64,000 nt of DNA. Origin: Collybiopsis luxurians FD-317 M1. Taxonomy: Eukaryota; Basidiomycota; Agaricomycetes; Agaricales; Omphalotaceae. This document shows, one piece after another, positions 1-11,400 of this stretch (position 1 is the stretch's first letter; each line of letters starts with the position of its first letter). The translations under genes and the position numbers were made by a program. A model generated the notes under the pieces. The model saw only the letters and a program-made list of their open reading frames with translations, did not search any database and had not been told where the DNA came from. The DNA lies in the NCBI GenBank assembly GCA_000827265.1, contig KN834749.1, positions 2,283,500-2,347,499 on the forward strand, read 5' to 3'.

Positions 1-335
1 CTACAGTCTGGCACGAAATACATAATATTCTAGCAACTCACCTCCTAGCATGTTGTACACGATGATATATACACTGTAGCATTAGTTAAATTTATTGTTT
101 TACCTTGTCTGTGAATCTGAGTAAAGGGAGGTTCATGATTACCTTGGTGATTACTCTGGTCAATCCTTGGTGAAGGTACACCGAGGAACCAATGAAATTC
201 GCTCGAATTGGCAAGTTTCTCCGGCCCGTATACTCCGGGATGCCCGATTTAGCAATGATCTAGAAAAGTTTGGGGTGGCTTCAACTCTTGCTCATAACCT
301 GAGGTAGACTATCGTTGCGGTGTGTTTCGCCCTTC
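1..335. other. Gene-free left edge, upstream of biotin synthase
   Basis: I see no coding exon here. The stretch is AT-rich for about 120 bases and then mixed. It should hold the promoter and 5' leader of the biotin synthase gene that begins at 336, and possibly the tail of a gene outside the window. No clear TATA box was found. Confidence 0.4.
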
Positions 336-1923
336 ATGTTCCGCGCTGTCGCTCCCCAAAGGTCTTTACCGTTCCGCCGTTATCTCGCAACCCACACAAC
401 GTCTATTCCATCTCAGAACACAACACGCCATGACTGGTTACGACAAGAAGTCCAAGAAATTTTTGACGCGCCTTTGATGAATCTCGTTTATCGCGCCGCT
501 TCAGTCCACAGGAAACATCAAGATCCCAATAAAATCCAGCTCTGTACGCTCATGAACATCAAAAGTTTGTCCCATCTTGATTTTTGGGCTTGCATCTGTC
601 TGATCGCATATTAGCCGGAGGTTGTAGTGAAGATTGTAAGCCAGTTTTAAATAAAGTCTAGGTGGAAGTGTCTTGACCACGACTGAAAGGCTCTTATTGC
701 TCTCAGTCGTCTCGCTACTCGACCCCTACAAAGGCCTCAAGATTGCTGGACATCGGACCAGTAATAGAAGCTGCCCGGAAAGCGAAAGAGAATGGCAGTA
801 CTCGGTTTTGTATGGGTGCAGCTTGGAGGGATCTAGCAGGACGCAAAAGGGGATTCGAACGAATACTTGAAATGGTTCGAGAGGTCCGAGGAATGGGCAT
901 GGAGGTTTGCACAACCCTAGGCATGTTATCACCAGATCAGGCTCGACAGCTCAAAGAAGCGTAAGTGGAGCATTTCTCTCACATCGGCTGTCGCGTACCG
1001 AAATAATTCCAGCGGCTTGACAGCCTATAACCACAACCTCGATACCTCGAGAGAATTTTACCCTCAGGTAAAACATTGCAGCTTTATCTTTGGTTGACAT
1101 ACTCGATATTTTGTGTTCAGGTCATAACTACTCGCTCCTATGATGAGAGATTGAACACCATCGAAGCAGTGCGCGATGCTGGCATCAGCGTCTGCTCAGG
1201 TGGCATCTTGGGGCTTGGAGAACAAGACGAAGATCGGGTAGGCTTGATCTGGGAAGTCGCAACGTAGGTCCCGCTTATAATCAGGGGAGAGTGTCTCATT
1301 CGAGTTATTCACTCAGTATGCCTGAACATCCGGAATCCTTCCCAGTCAATGCTCTCGTGCCGATATCTGGAACACCACTTGAGAAGAATGAGGTCAGTCA
1401 ATTTAAGTGCCAAGTTTGGATTCAATTCCGAGGATTCATGGCTCTCCCCATCGCAGCCTGTCTCGTATCATACCCTTGTCCGCACTATAGCGACCGCCCG
1501 TATCGTTCTTCCGACCACAGTCATTCGACTTGCTGCAGGACGAAACACCATGCCAGAGTCCGAGCAGGCAATGTGCTTTATGGCCGGCGCTAATGCCATT
1601 TTTACAGGAGAACAAATGCTCACTACCCCATGTTAGTTGCGATTTCATTCCTATAACCAGTTGAGTTCGATCAGGCTCTAATATTTTCTTTCTCTCGCTT
1701 CACTACACCAGGTTCTCCTTGGGATGAGGTAAGTAAACTATAGAAAGAAAAATAATTTGACGTTGACGAAGCCATGTAGGACAAGACGATGATGGATCGA
1801 TGGGGATTGGAAGGAATGCGAAGCTTCGAGCAGGTAAACGTTGCCCGTAAAGAACAGCCAGTTGCAGGCGGTCTAGGGCAAGATGACGCGAAGCATGGTG
1901 CGAGTGTATCCATGAATGTCTAG
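336..1923 (+). CDS. BIO2: Biotin synthase, mitochondrial, radical SAM
   Basis: Converts dethiobiotin to biotin, the last step of biotin synthesis, in mitochondria of fungi. The protein is assembled from about eight exons. The N-terminus ([10 protein letters not shown], then FRRYLATH) is Arg-rich without acidic residues, as in a mitochondrial presequence. The radical-SAM cluster motif reads CSEDCSYC (CxxxCxxC). It forms across two introns: exon 1 ends in NIK near 569, the next exon gives GGCSED, and the third starts with [10 protein letters not shown] near 690. Further family blocks are [34 protein letters not shown] and the C-terminal [18 protein letters not shown], with DRWGLEG after it. The ATG at 336 is the first in frame. 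An upstream in-frame TTG at 315 is not needed. Length and motif order match the family with no break. Exact splice points are inferred from GT-AG signals and family fit. Confidence 0.93.
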
Positions 1924-2536
1924 CTATCGAAATCCCGGCAAAGGGTGTAACTCTATTCTTTCGTTGCTTCCTTGATACTAATGAGTGGGAAACAGTAAAA
2001 TTGAGAAATACATACTAGTGCCACATATCTAGAGTTCTGTACTAAAATGGCTGCAAATTGACCCTTCCTGCTCCGGAGCCATGAAATTCATGGGGTTCTC
2101 TTTGCTGTGATGCGAAGATTAATCTTGCTTCTTCTGATGGTCGTATATCTCCCCCATGGAAAGCCTGTTTTGCCCTTGCCTTACCCTTATCCTTTGCTCG
2201 GACGAGCAAGCCCCTCAATCACGTTAGGTATTTTCCTCGCCATCAAAAGCCGCTTTTTTGGGTGGTGTCAAAGCACATCCGTATCCAGATGGCGCACAAA
2301 ACCTACAATTCGTTCCGATGGTGATGTTGATTATTAGATTCGCTCTAGTTGGAAAACGCAAGAATGTGCATACGCCAAATTCCAGTGCTTGGCCTGGCAA
2401 TCTACTAGAAAATTTTGATGAAAGATTAAATTTGCGGTGGAAATTGATAAGTTACCGTCGGCCGGATGAGCGGACCGAATCGGGAAAGCCTTGATAGGGA
2501 GTGCTCAGTGAACTGAATACGCCTTTGTCCTCAACC
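1924..2536. other. Intergenic, with a small signal-peptide-like frame
   Basis: This lies between biotin synthase and the next + strand gene. The only frame of note runs from an ATG at 2110 to 2337. It begins with two Arg followed by a Leu-rich hydrophobic run (LILLLLMVV), which looks like a signal peptide. After that it has no recognisable content. It could be a small secreted protein, part of an unrecognised exon, or chance. Confidence 0.3.
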
Positions 2537-3627
2537 ATGGCATCTGAAATAATGCGTCCCACTCACTCATCGAGTACTGTACTCACAAATTCACAACGGC
2601 GCGGAAGAATAGGCCTAGCGGAAGAGTATGTGACCTTTTCAACCTTGCATATGTAAATTAACTGGTCAGTTTTTCAGTGCCGAATCCACATCACTGCCTC
2701 TCGGCGACCAGAACGCGTCGTATTATCCCTCGCAAGGATATGACTCTGACGATGATGCCAGTGTGATAAGTCATACGGGAAATTGGGGAATCAAGCATAC
2801 CAAAGGAGCTAGATGGGCACGCAGGGGAAAGATTACTGCTTGGGGTCCCAATATGGGTGATTGGGAGGTGTGTAGAGTTTTCGCTATTATTGCTCTCAAA
2901 ACTCAAAGCCTTCAAGGCTGAAGAACGCACAAGAAAACGGATAAAATTGCTTTTGCCTCAGAATAGACGGTCTCCGTCGCCACCGACGCTTCCTCATTTG
3001 ACCCGATCACCCTCGCCCCCCCTTGTAGCACCATATCCACCACCGACAGCCCAGCATCTTTCTTATTCCTCTTTTGTTATGGACAAATCAGTTACACACA
3101 CTTTTCGTTCCAATCTTCTCGATGAGCTCGAAAACGCTACCAACGGGCTTATTGAAGGAGAAGCGACGATGAGGAGAGCGCTAGGACGGCTATGGCAAGT
3201 CATGAATGAAGATCCCTCTCCGAAACCAATGGACACAATGGATTCTTCCGTCATGACCAAAAAAGAAGACGAAGAAATGGATGAAGAACTTAGCGAGGAA
3301 ACCGCCCGAGCAAAACGCCTCGCACGCGCTCCCGATCTGACACCTCCCATTCACAAACTTTTCCTTTTTCAATATCCCAACAATTCTTCCTTATACGGCG
3401 AACAGTCGCATTTTACGACACCAGAGTCGCAGCAGGTCAATCTAGAACGGGCGATGGCTGTTCTGCGAGAGCTTCAAGATGATGGGCGAGAATATGTGGA
3501 GCGTTTAGAGGAAATTCGGGAAGGTTTGGGGGATATTAAGGCCCATCGGAATGGGATTTGGGATATGGTCAGGGAACGAGCAGTACAGGAGCTTCAGGAA
3601 GCCGCCTTCGAGGCGACAAGCGCATAA
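2537..3627 (+). CDS. Conserved fungal protein of unknown function, probably nuclear
   Basis: Two introns join three exons. Exon 1 starts MASEIMRPTHSSS. Exon 2 holds the most conserved-looking part, with KGARWARRGKITAWGP and then NMGDWE. Exon 3 runs on as AEERTRKRIKLLLP. The middle is Pro/Ser-rich with repeated SPSPP-type stretches, followed by an acidic segment (KKEDEEMDEELSEE) and a Glu-rich, probably helical C-terminus ending in EATSA. The basic RTRKRIK patch could act in nuclear import or nucleic-acid binding, but that is inference. I cannot assign a family. A chromatin-complex subunit of the Rxt2 type was considered, but the sequence alone does not settle it. The start is the first ATG in frame with good context (accATGG). 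Confidence 0.7.
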
Positions 3628-3966
3628 TTTTTAGGTATAGGCAGGCGTAAGTGTATCGATGTTTGCGACGGCCATAATGCATCTGGATGCTGTTCCCAAT
3701 TCTCTTAGCTGTTAGGCCACCGGGCTAGATGAGTGCCAAGAGGTCTAGAAATCTGCAGACCATTCCTAACAGCATGGCAACGGCGCGGCTGGTGGAATCA
3801 AAAGCGGTAATTTGATGTTTGCAACCTTCTCCCTGTCCTTCCATCTCTCCTCCAAGTTTCATGTTGTGGGTTGGCAAGACGAGATTTCTTGATCAACCTT
3901 CCCTATCCTTACCTTTCTCTTCCTTTACGTTCTTTTCTTTTCAAAGTGGTCGGTTCTACGGGCTCT
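3628..3966. other. Intergenic or 5' exon region of the next gene
   Basis: No convincing independent gene. A pyrimidine tract at about 3898-3945 ending in AAAG looks like a splice acceptor just upstream of the membrane-protein exon that follows. An unrecognised 5' exon or leader intron of that gene may therefore lie here. Confidence 0.35.
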
Positions 3967-5187
3967 ATGGAGCAGCTCAAGTCGTGGAAAATGTTTGCTC
4001 TCAATGGTCATAAGGTGTTCCGTGTTCGTCAACTTGATGGTCCCTTCGGTATCATTCCCCCAGTTGGAGGTATGTATTAATATTTGCTATCGACTGAAGC
4101 CTACTTGATGGAATGCAGGTCAACCTGCAGGACATGGTTCTCCAACGACCGCGACTCACCGGTCTTCTGTCCCTGCCATTGCTACTCCTTTGATTTCCGT
4201 CCCCAGTATCTCCACCGCTACCCTGCTCTCAACTACAGACACTCTTTTGTCAACAAGTTCGACCATTGTTCCCTCGACGACTACCACCGAGACATCAATC
4301 ATTTCTGCAACGTTGTCCAATAGCGCAATTTCGCAGTCTTCCATAAACGCGAGCTCATCAGCAGGATCAACATCCAAGTCTGGGACCATCATCGGAGTTG
4401 TGGTGGCCGTCATAATTGCAGTAATAGCTCTGATCATTTTCGGCTATTTCATCTTGGTGAGTTTTACTATGCACATCATCGACTTGATCATACTAATCTC
4501 TCCTTTACATAGTCCCAGCGCCGGAAACGCAAAGCCGCGGCCAATGATCTGCTCATGTTTGATCCATTCACGACAGGTTTCGTTCCTCAAGCCGAAAAGG
4601 AATTGCCCCCTCCGCCCCCTCCGAAAGATGAGCAGAGGCAGACTTTTGGCACGATGTATGGGATGCCAGGTCCTGTTTCCGGTGAAAGGGGTAGACCTAC
4701 CTATGGCACGACTCATTATCGGGAACCTTACCCTTCAGCAACGCAATACCCTTTGTATCAGAGCACAATGTACCCAAACGCGCAGATTTCACGTGCTAAT
4801 CGTCCGGATGGCGGATTCTCTCAAAATTCGACGCTTGCAGAGGTTGTGTTTACCTATCCGGTGTCCACGGTCGACCAGAGACTAACTCCAAATGGACATC
4901 TGACATCTCCATTTGCTGACCCTGTAACTGTCGTTCCTTCCCTGACTTTTCCAAATCCCGAAGTTGAAAGTACTTCGGATGTTCTGCCCCCTCTTCGCGA
5001 TTACGATAATGGTGCGGATGTTACGTCCACTTCGCGCAACCCAGCCACGCGAAGCAGTTTGGGAGCTTCGACTTCTCCCATCATTCCTCATCCTCCCCCT
5101 GCTCGCGTGCGTTTAGGGGTTAAGAGATTCTCTGCACCGACACGGAGTAGAGATCCTGGTGTGGGTGAGACGACACAGCTACGTTAG
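3967..5187 (+). CDS. One-pass membrane protein with Ser/Thr-rich ectodomain
   Basis: Three exons are visible, joined at introns near 4070-4120 and 4456-4513. The first part is short (MEQLKSWKMFALNG...IIPPVGG). Next comes about 90 residues very rich in Ser and Thr (TLLSTTDTLLSTSS and similar), as in O-mannosylated cell-surface proteins. A single hydrophobic helix (IIGVVVAVIIAVIALIIFGYF) follows, then a stop-transfer RRKRK and a roughly 210-residue Pro-rich cytoplasmic tail with six consecutive prolines near 4608. This is the layout of Mid2/Wsc-like wall sensors and of Skg6-like proteins in fungi, but no diagnostic domain is seen. No signal peptide is present in the model, so a 5' exon is probably missing and the true start is uncertain. 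Confidence 0.6.
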
Positions 5188-5456
5188 GATATACACAATT
5201 CTGCTGGCGTTTACTTTTCTTTGGCATCTATATCTTTATTGGGTCTGGCACGTTTGAGACGTTGAACCCACCTTTGGCGGGCTTGCCAGCACGAGTCCTT
5301 TGTACAGTAATTGAATGTATAAATTTTACGAGTTCATGGCGGTGTAAGAGGGGGTGGGGTACATATGACATAAGTCGGAGTGGAATTATGATACTTCCGC
5401 TAGGCGCGTCCAGCGTGTTCACCCTTGACTCCAAACTTGTTCTACCATCGACAGAG

Positions 5457-8400
5457 ATGGCTCTCCCGGACCTCTCTGCCCTAAGCCTCAAAGACTCCGG
5501 GCGAACTTTTTCGCATATATTTCCAGACGACGTTGACTCTCAAAATGACCATTACTTTCAAAAGCTCAAAAGTTATGCATCCTCACTACCCTATTCTATC
5601 GAATCATATTCCAAAATGATGGACATTCTGGATTTCATCATTCTCAGAATTGTTCAGTGCGTTGAAGCCAAGGATTATGAGGTCGGTCTGCTGCAGTGGG
5701 ACAGTATGCTTACTTAGTGCGTTTCTTTTTCTCCCGTCTCTGTACTTTTGAAACTTAACCATGGTTCGCACTATAGTTGGTCAATGCTTAAATATCCTAT
5801 CCCGAAGGATAGAAGGATTGCACTAGCCAAAATTTACTTTCATGTTAGCGTAATTCCTGGCATGCCAGCCCAAATCATTGCCATTTGCGCGGACGGCTTC
5901 AAAGTGCTGACACAGTCCAAGAAAAAGATCTCTATCGAGGATTTAAGGCTTCCCTGGAAGCCTATATACAGGATCCTTAGTCAAGATCTTTTTCTGTCTC
6001 GTAGACAGTTTGAATACACGTACGTCCTCGAGACTTTTTTCGGTGGGTGGCGCATTGAGTTGATGATCCTGAACGTAGTCAGCTATCCTGGTGTATGGGA
6101 TATATTGCTGAGAACTCTCGTCGCTTTTTCCATCCAGCTGCCATAGAAGAGATGCTTTCGACCTTCATTCCGTTGATGAATGGAAGTCAATTGGACGTAA
6201 GTTTCTGACTTCTTTTGTATTTTCTGTGCGTTACTTACTTTCTGTTTTAGACTATTCTCTCTTCCCAGTACTACCTTCTCTCATTCTTACCATTGACCCA
6301 TCCTCAAACATATTTGCCAATGTTACTTCGGATGTGGGAGTCAATAAACTCCTATAAATATGATGAGCGCATGCTGCATTTTCTTTCCAAACTCGCAGAA
6401 GTGCATGTTTCCCCGGATGTCAGTGATCCTCGTAGAATTTCTGCTTTGCCAGATGATGAGAGATCTGAAGATGAGGGTAGACCGAATTGGTCCAATGACA
6501 ATTTGAAGGATGACTCCTACCAATGGCCGGGGTTGTACAAGGATGTTGGCATTTTCACTGAACATGAGTGGAGTCTTTTAATGTGCAAGTGTCTGGCTTC
6601 CATGGGTGAGTAAGATACGTTGAGAAGGGTGCTAGTGAGGTTCTTCGTAGTCATGGCTGCATTTCAGAAATTCCGCTCGCGGATGCTGGGTCCCTTACCA
6701 CAGGGCCCTCAGCCGATAATCAGGCTGGATTTGAGATTGGACGATTGCCCACTCCTGCCTGGCGAATTCGTGAGTCACTCCCCATACATTCAATTGTTTT
6801 CTCCATCATAACACGTTGATTTTTAGCGTCTTTGGCGAAAATAATAGTCTATTCTATGGCTCCCGATGGACTTCCAGCCCCTCCCTCTAACGCTCCTACT
6901 CCATTTTTTACGCCCACTCCGTCCGGAATGAATACTCCGTCTATAGGCAGCAGTAGTCTCGGAGAGTATCTCTCCGCACCTTTGGGTAAAGGTGTTTTTA
7001 ATAAAGGAAAAACTTTTCTTGCTGGATCGAAAGCCCTCGATTCGCTTGCGAAGTTAATTGCCTCCGTAGAAAGCTTCTTTCACCCAACTAATTCTGGCGC
7101 TTGGACAACTGATGTAAGTGTTAACAAAAATTTTGCGAAAGACTTTTTGACACTGGGAATTTCCTAGCTAAGCGCGTTCATAAAGTCTATTGTTTATAAT
7201 TTCAATAAACGTGAGTAGCAATCTTCAAGACCGGAATGCGTGTTCATGCTTGAATATTTGACTAGGATGGTATGAAGAGCGCCAGCCCGACTGCGAGACC
7301 CCTATGGTTCGTGCTGGTTTCCCGCACTCTGTTGATTTAGAAATTCACTATTGTACAGAACCGACGACTGACAAGAGCCATGAAGAGAGAGCTCGTTAAA
7401 TCTCTCCGTACGGTCGTCCTACTGGCCATGTTCTCGGAAGATTCCGCTACAGTATCGAATATCCAGAGCTGTCTGAAGTCGATGACTGTGATGGAACCTG
7501 ATTTAATCCTTCATCCAATCTATGAGCGTTCATTAGAGGCACTCACGGCGCTGACTGAGGTGATTTTACCCTGCGTGGAAACCCTTGCTATACCTAATTT
7601 TTGAATCAGACGCAGAGAACAATTGCTGTCATCAAGGCTCTAGGGGCCGTGGCTCCGGCCATAGTGTCCCGAAAACTTTACTATCCAGGAGCCAAATATC
7701 TCTTGCCCATTCTAGAATTGCTGATTCCTGGCATTGATTTGGTATGAATTGAACTCCTTCACTCGAGTCACTGCTGATGCATATGCAGAATGATCCTTCC
7801 AAAACTCTATGTACCACGGCCTTTTTAGAGGAGATATCTCAGTATATTCAATTCAGCGACCTCAGTGGGTCGTCCGGGGCCAGACCAAATCCGGCAGATC
7901 ACACTGTCTCTTCAAACGAGTTTAAACATCCCTTATTTGAAGCGAACGTATTCGGGGATCTAGTATCAGATATGGAACCCCGTCTGTCGCACGAGGAGGA
8001 AGACACACTTCTGAAGGTATGAATGTGAATTTCGTCAATCCAACATCTCATCATTGAGTTTGCTCTAGGACTCTACGGCTGGGTTCGCCGATTGGGTAGC
8101 GAACTTTATTCGACGAGTAATACAGCTCATGGAAAATCTTCCGGAAGAAGGCCACAATGGATATTCAGGTGGTTCCACGGAAGGTAAACTCTTTAGCTTG
8201 CTTCGGCCTCTAATGCTGGTGCTAAACTCATATTACGTCACATTCAGTTCAAGTCGTCGATTCTGTCGCTTCAGCTTGCAGCCAAATTTGTGTCCATCTT
8301 TCCGAGCCACTTTTCGATCTTGTGTTAAAAATGGTATTTGACTACGCGAGCACCAATGTTCGACCCAATGCCGTTCGGGCAATACATCAATTGGTTGAAT

Positions 8401-11400
8401 GTGTTGCTAATGCCAATCCTGAGAAAACTTTGGCCCTATTCCTTCCATTTTGTGCCCGCAATATTCGAATTGAGCTCGAAAATGGGGCCTCATCTCTTCG
8501 AACAACCTCTTCCTCAATACCGCTACCTTCGGATGCTACATTGCACTGGAGTATGTCGTTTCGTCTAACGACTGCCCACTGTTTTTTTTTTTGACTCTGG
8601 CCCTTTTCAGACCTCGCAATAGTTCGAGGAGCAGTGTACAAGTGAGCTTGCTCTTCTCTCAATATGAGGTAGTACTGACCATTATTCTACTGAACAGTGA
8701 TGGCAGAGCTGTCGTCAAATATAGGGACGAATTACTGTCATTATTGAAACTACTACATGCAAAGACTTACTCAAAACGGGGATTTTCTTGGACTGGAAAA
8801 TTCCTTTCAAGCATGTTGCTGACTCTCACTCATACCTATCCCTACGAAAACAAGTTTGTGAATCCTGAAGAGTGGGAAAGTGAAGGTGGGATGCTTAGAA
8901 TCATGTTGTTATAAGTGTTGACAAGGGCTCGTCGGACAGATTTCCGTCAAACTCACCATCAGTATTGGGGAAAATTGTACGCTAAGGAAGATGTCACAGT
9001 CAGTGCCCTTTCACCACACAAAACCTATTGTACTAAACGTTCCCCAGATATCATGGCACGTTCCGAATGATGAAGAAATCGACTTTGTGATCCAAGTGTT
9101 CAAGGAACTCGTGGAACCCGCTCTGGTAACTCTGGACGGCTTACTGAATCCTGGCAAGTATCATCAATTCTTTATTCAATCAAAACTCAAATCGTGTCTT
9201 CGTTGAAAGATGTTGAACGAGATGCGACCTGGCGAAATGATTTTTGCAGGTAGTTGCACCGTTGTTAGTTTCTCAGCGACATCTCTGATAATGTACGTCA
9301 GGCATTTGAGCTTGGTTCGGTATGCCTTTGCTGGTATTCCAACTTTAATGCGGCATCACGGCCATTTGGATGATCTCAGACACGTCGCCGAGACAAGTGA
9401 TATACTGTACGTCCCTAGCCACTCTTACGTACGTTTGAATACTAAAGAAATTGTAGAGACGAGATTCCGGAGATGATTGCTTCGCTTGAGTCGTTGAACT
9501 GTGGTTTTTGCTTGACTGACCCTCAGGACCCACGCCATCGGACCATGACTGAATTTAGACGAAGATTCGGAGAGTTCCTCCACCGAGCCTCTGTTTCCCT
9601 TCGTCAGCAAGGTGAAGAAAATACAGTTGATGCTGTTCATATGCTGGTACGTCGTTGCTGCTCAGGTATCGATTCAAATCTCAGTTCAGGGCGGCACAGC
9701 TACGTTCCATCCGGACGTACATGCTCGACTACGGTGACAGTCGAGATGGGTATGGTCAAACCGTCTGTCCTTCCAAGCTTCATTCTGACGACTCGTGCAT
9801 CAGGTACTTTGTCAATGAGGAACAGTATACCTCGACAAAGAACGTAGCTCGTCTTTATGCTCAGCAAAAAGAATGGCCGCGAGCTGTTTACGTGCGCAGA
9901 GCCAGGTGAAGAGATTGAGCCCGAGGCCGTTCAATTGCTCACCCATTATTCAGGTTCTATCATTCGGCGCGGTTGAGATGGAATTCGATAGACCGAGTCC
10001 GTGGACCTCTGGAAGACCTCGTCATCGATGAAATAACACAGTGGTCAATGTGGCATTATGCCAAAGTACGAATGTATGAAACCCTGCCTTTTCGTGTTTT
10101 CAAACCTCATGCTTTGTAGATCAAGCCAATCTCTTCTCGAGAGCATCTGTGCGGTAAGCAAACATGACTTGTTAGACAATCAAGCTGACCATTCATTATA
10201 GTCATACGACGGAGTTCGACGTCGGGCACTTCCGCTTTTGTATCGTGCTCTGGAATCCGATGTAGACGATGACGACCGAATGAAAGGGGCGTTATGGACT
10301 CTGAATCTTCCTTCTTTCGGCAAATACGCCGTCTCAGGTTCATACTTTTCCTCCATTCTCTAACTTCCACTCAATATCGTTTACAGAGCCTACCTTGACA
10401 ACTGAGGTGTTCACAAAACTACTGGGATGCCAACACAATGAGAAGGTGCGAAAAAAAGATTTTGAATGCATGCCAGTTAGTCAATCAAACGATTGTCACA
10501 GACCTCCATCCAAAATTGCGTTTCCACTGTCTTCGACACCTGTGAGTATTCAGAGACGCTGGCAGATGATTTCGTCGAGCTTTAATGCATTCTTAGGTCT
10601 GGGGTCTTTCATCGAGCCCAATAACCTAGTTTACGATGTTCCTGTCCCAGCCCTGCATCACATTTTAGCCGAATTCAAGCCTCGACTCGGCATAAGTTAC
10701 GAAGAAGAAACCGTAACTGACAAGTGTCGAAGAAACCGGATAGACCGCCTTCGCCGTCAAGATAAAGCATTAGAGTGTACTGTGCGTAAAATTTCTTTAG
10801 CTCACAATTCGACATTCATCCCTTTCAGAATGATGCGATATTGGCCATTGCTAGATCCCCCAAGACACATTGGCGTTATGCTATAGTGGCAATAAGATGT
10901 CTTCGGACTCTTGTAAGGAAGGATAAGCCTTTAACTGCTGCTCAGATGACATGTTTCCTTGAAGCAACTCACGACAGTCAATCCACAATTGTGAGAGGCT
11001 TTTTCATCTCTCCATGCTACAAGCTAACTTAATCCACAGCGTTACGTACGTGGGGTTTTTACTAACAATTTCACGGATTAATATCCGCAACTGCAGTATG
11101 CTCAACGCGCTGTGCTGAAGAGTACACGGTTCCTGAAGCTCCGCACATTCTGTACCCGCCCAGACGATCTTTATGAAGGCCGGAACCAAAACCCACTGAA
11201 AGTGACTGTGCCCGTGGTTGACCCATCATACGCCTTACAGCAGAAGTTCCTCAAAGATTATCGGTCATCAGTTGAGATTAGTCCAGATTTGTACGTGCCA
11301 TCTAATACATATAGCTTTCGAATCTTAACCCTTTGCTAGGCTATTCTGCGACAGAAATCCTCCGGGATGGATTGGCTGGAGTAATTCAATATCGCTCTAC

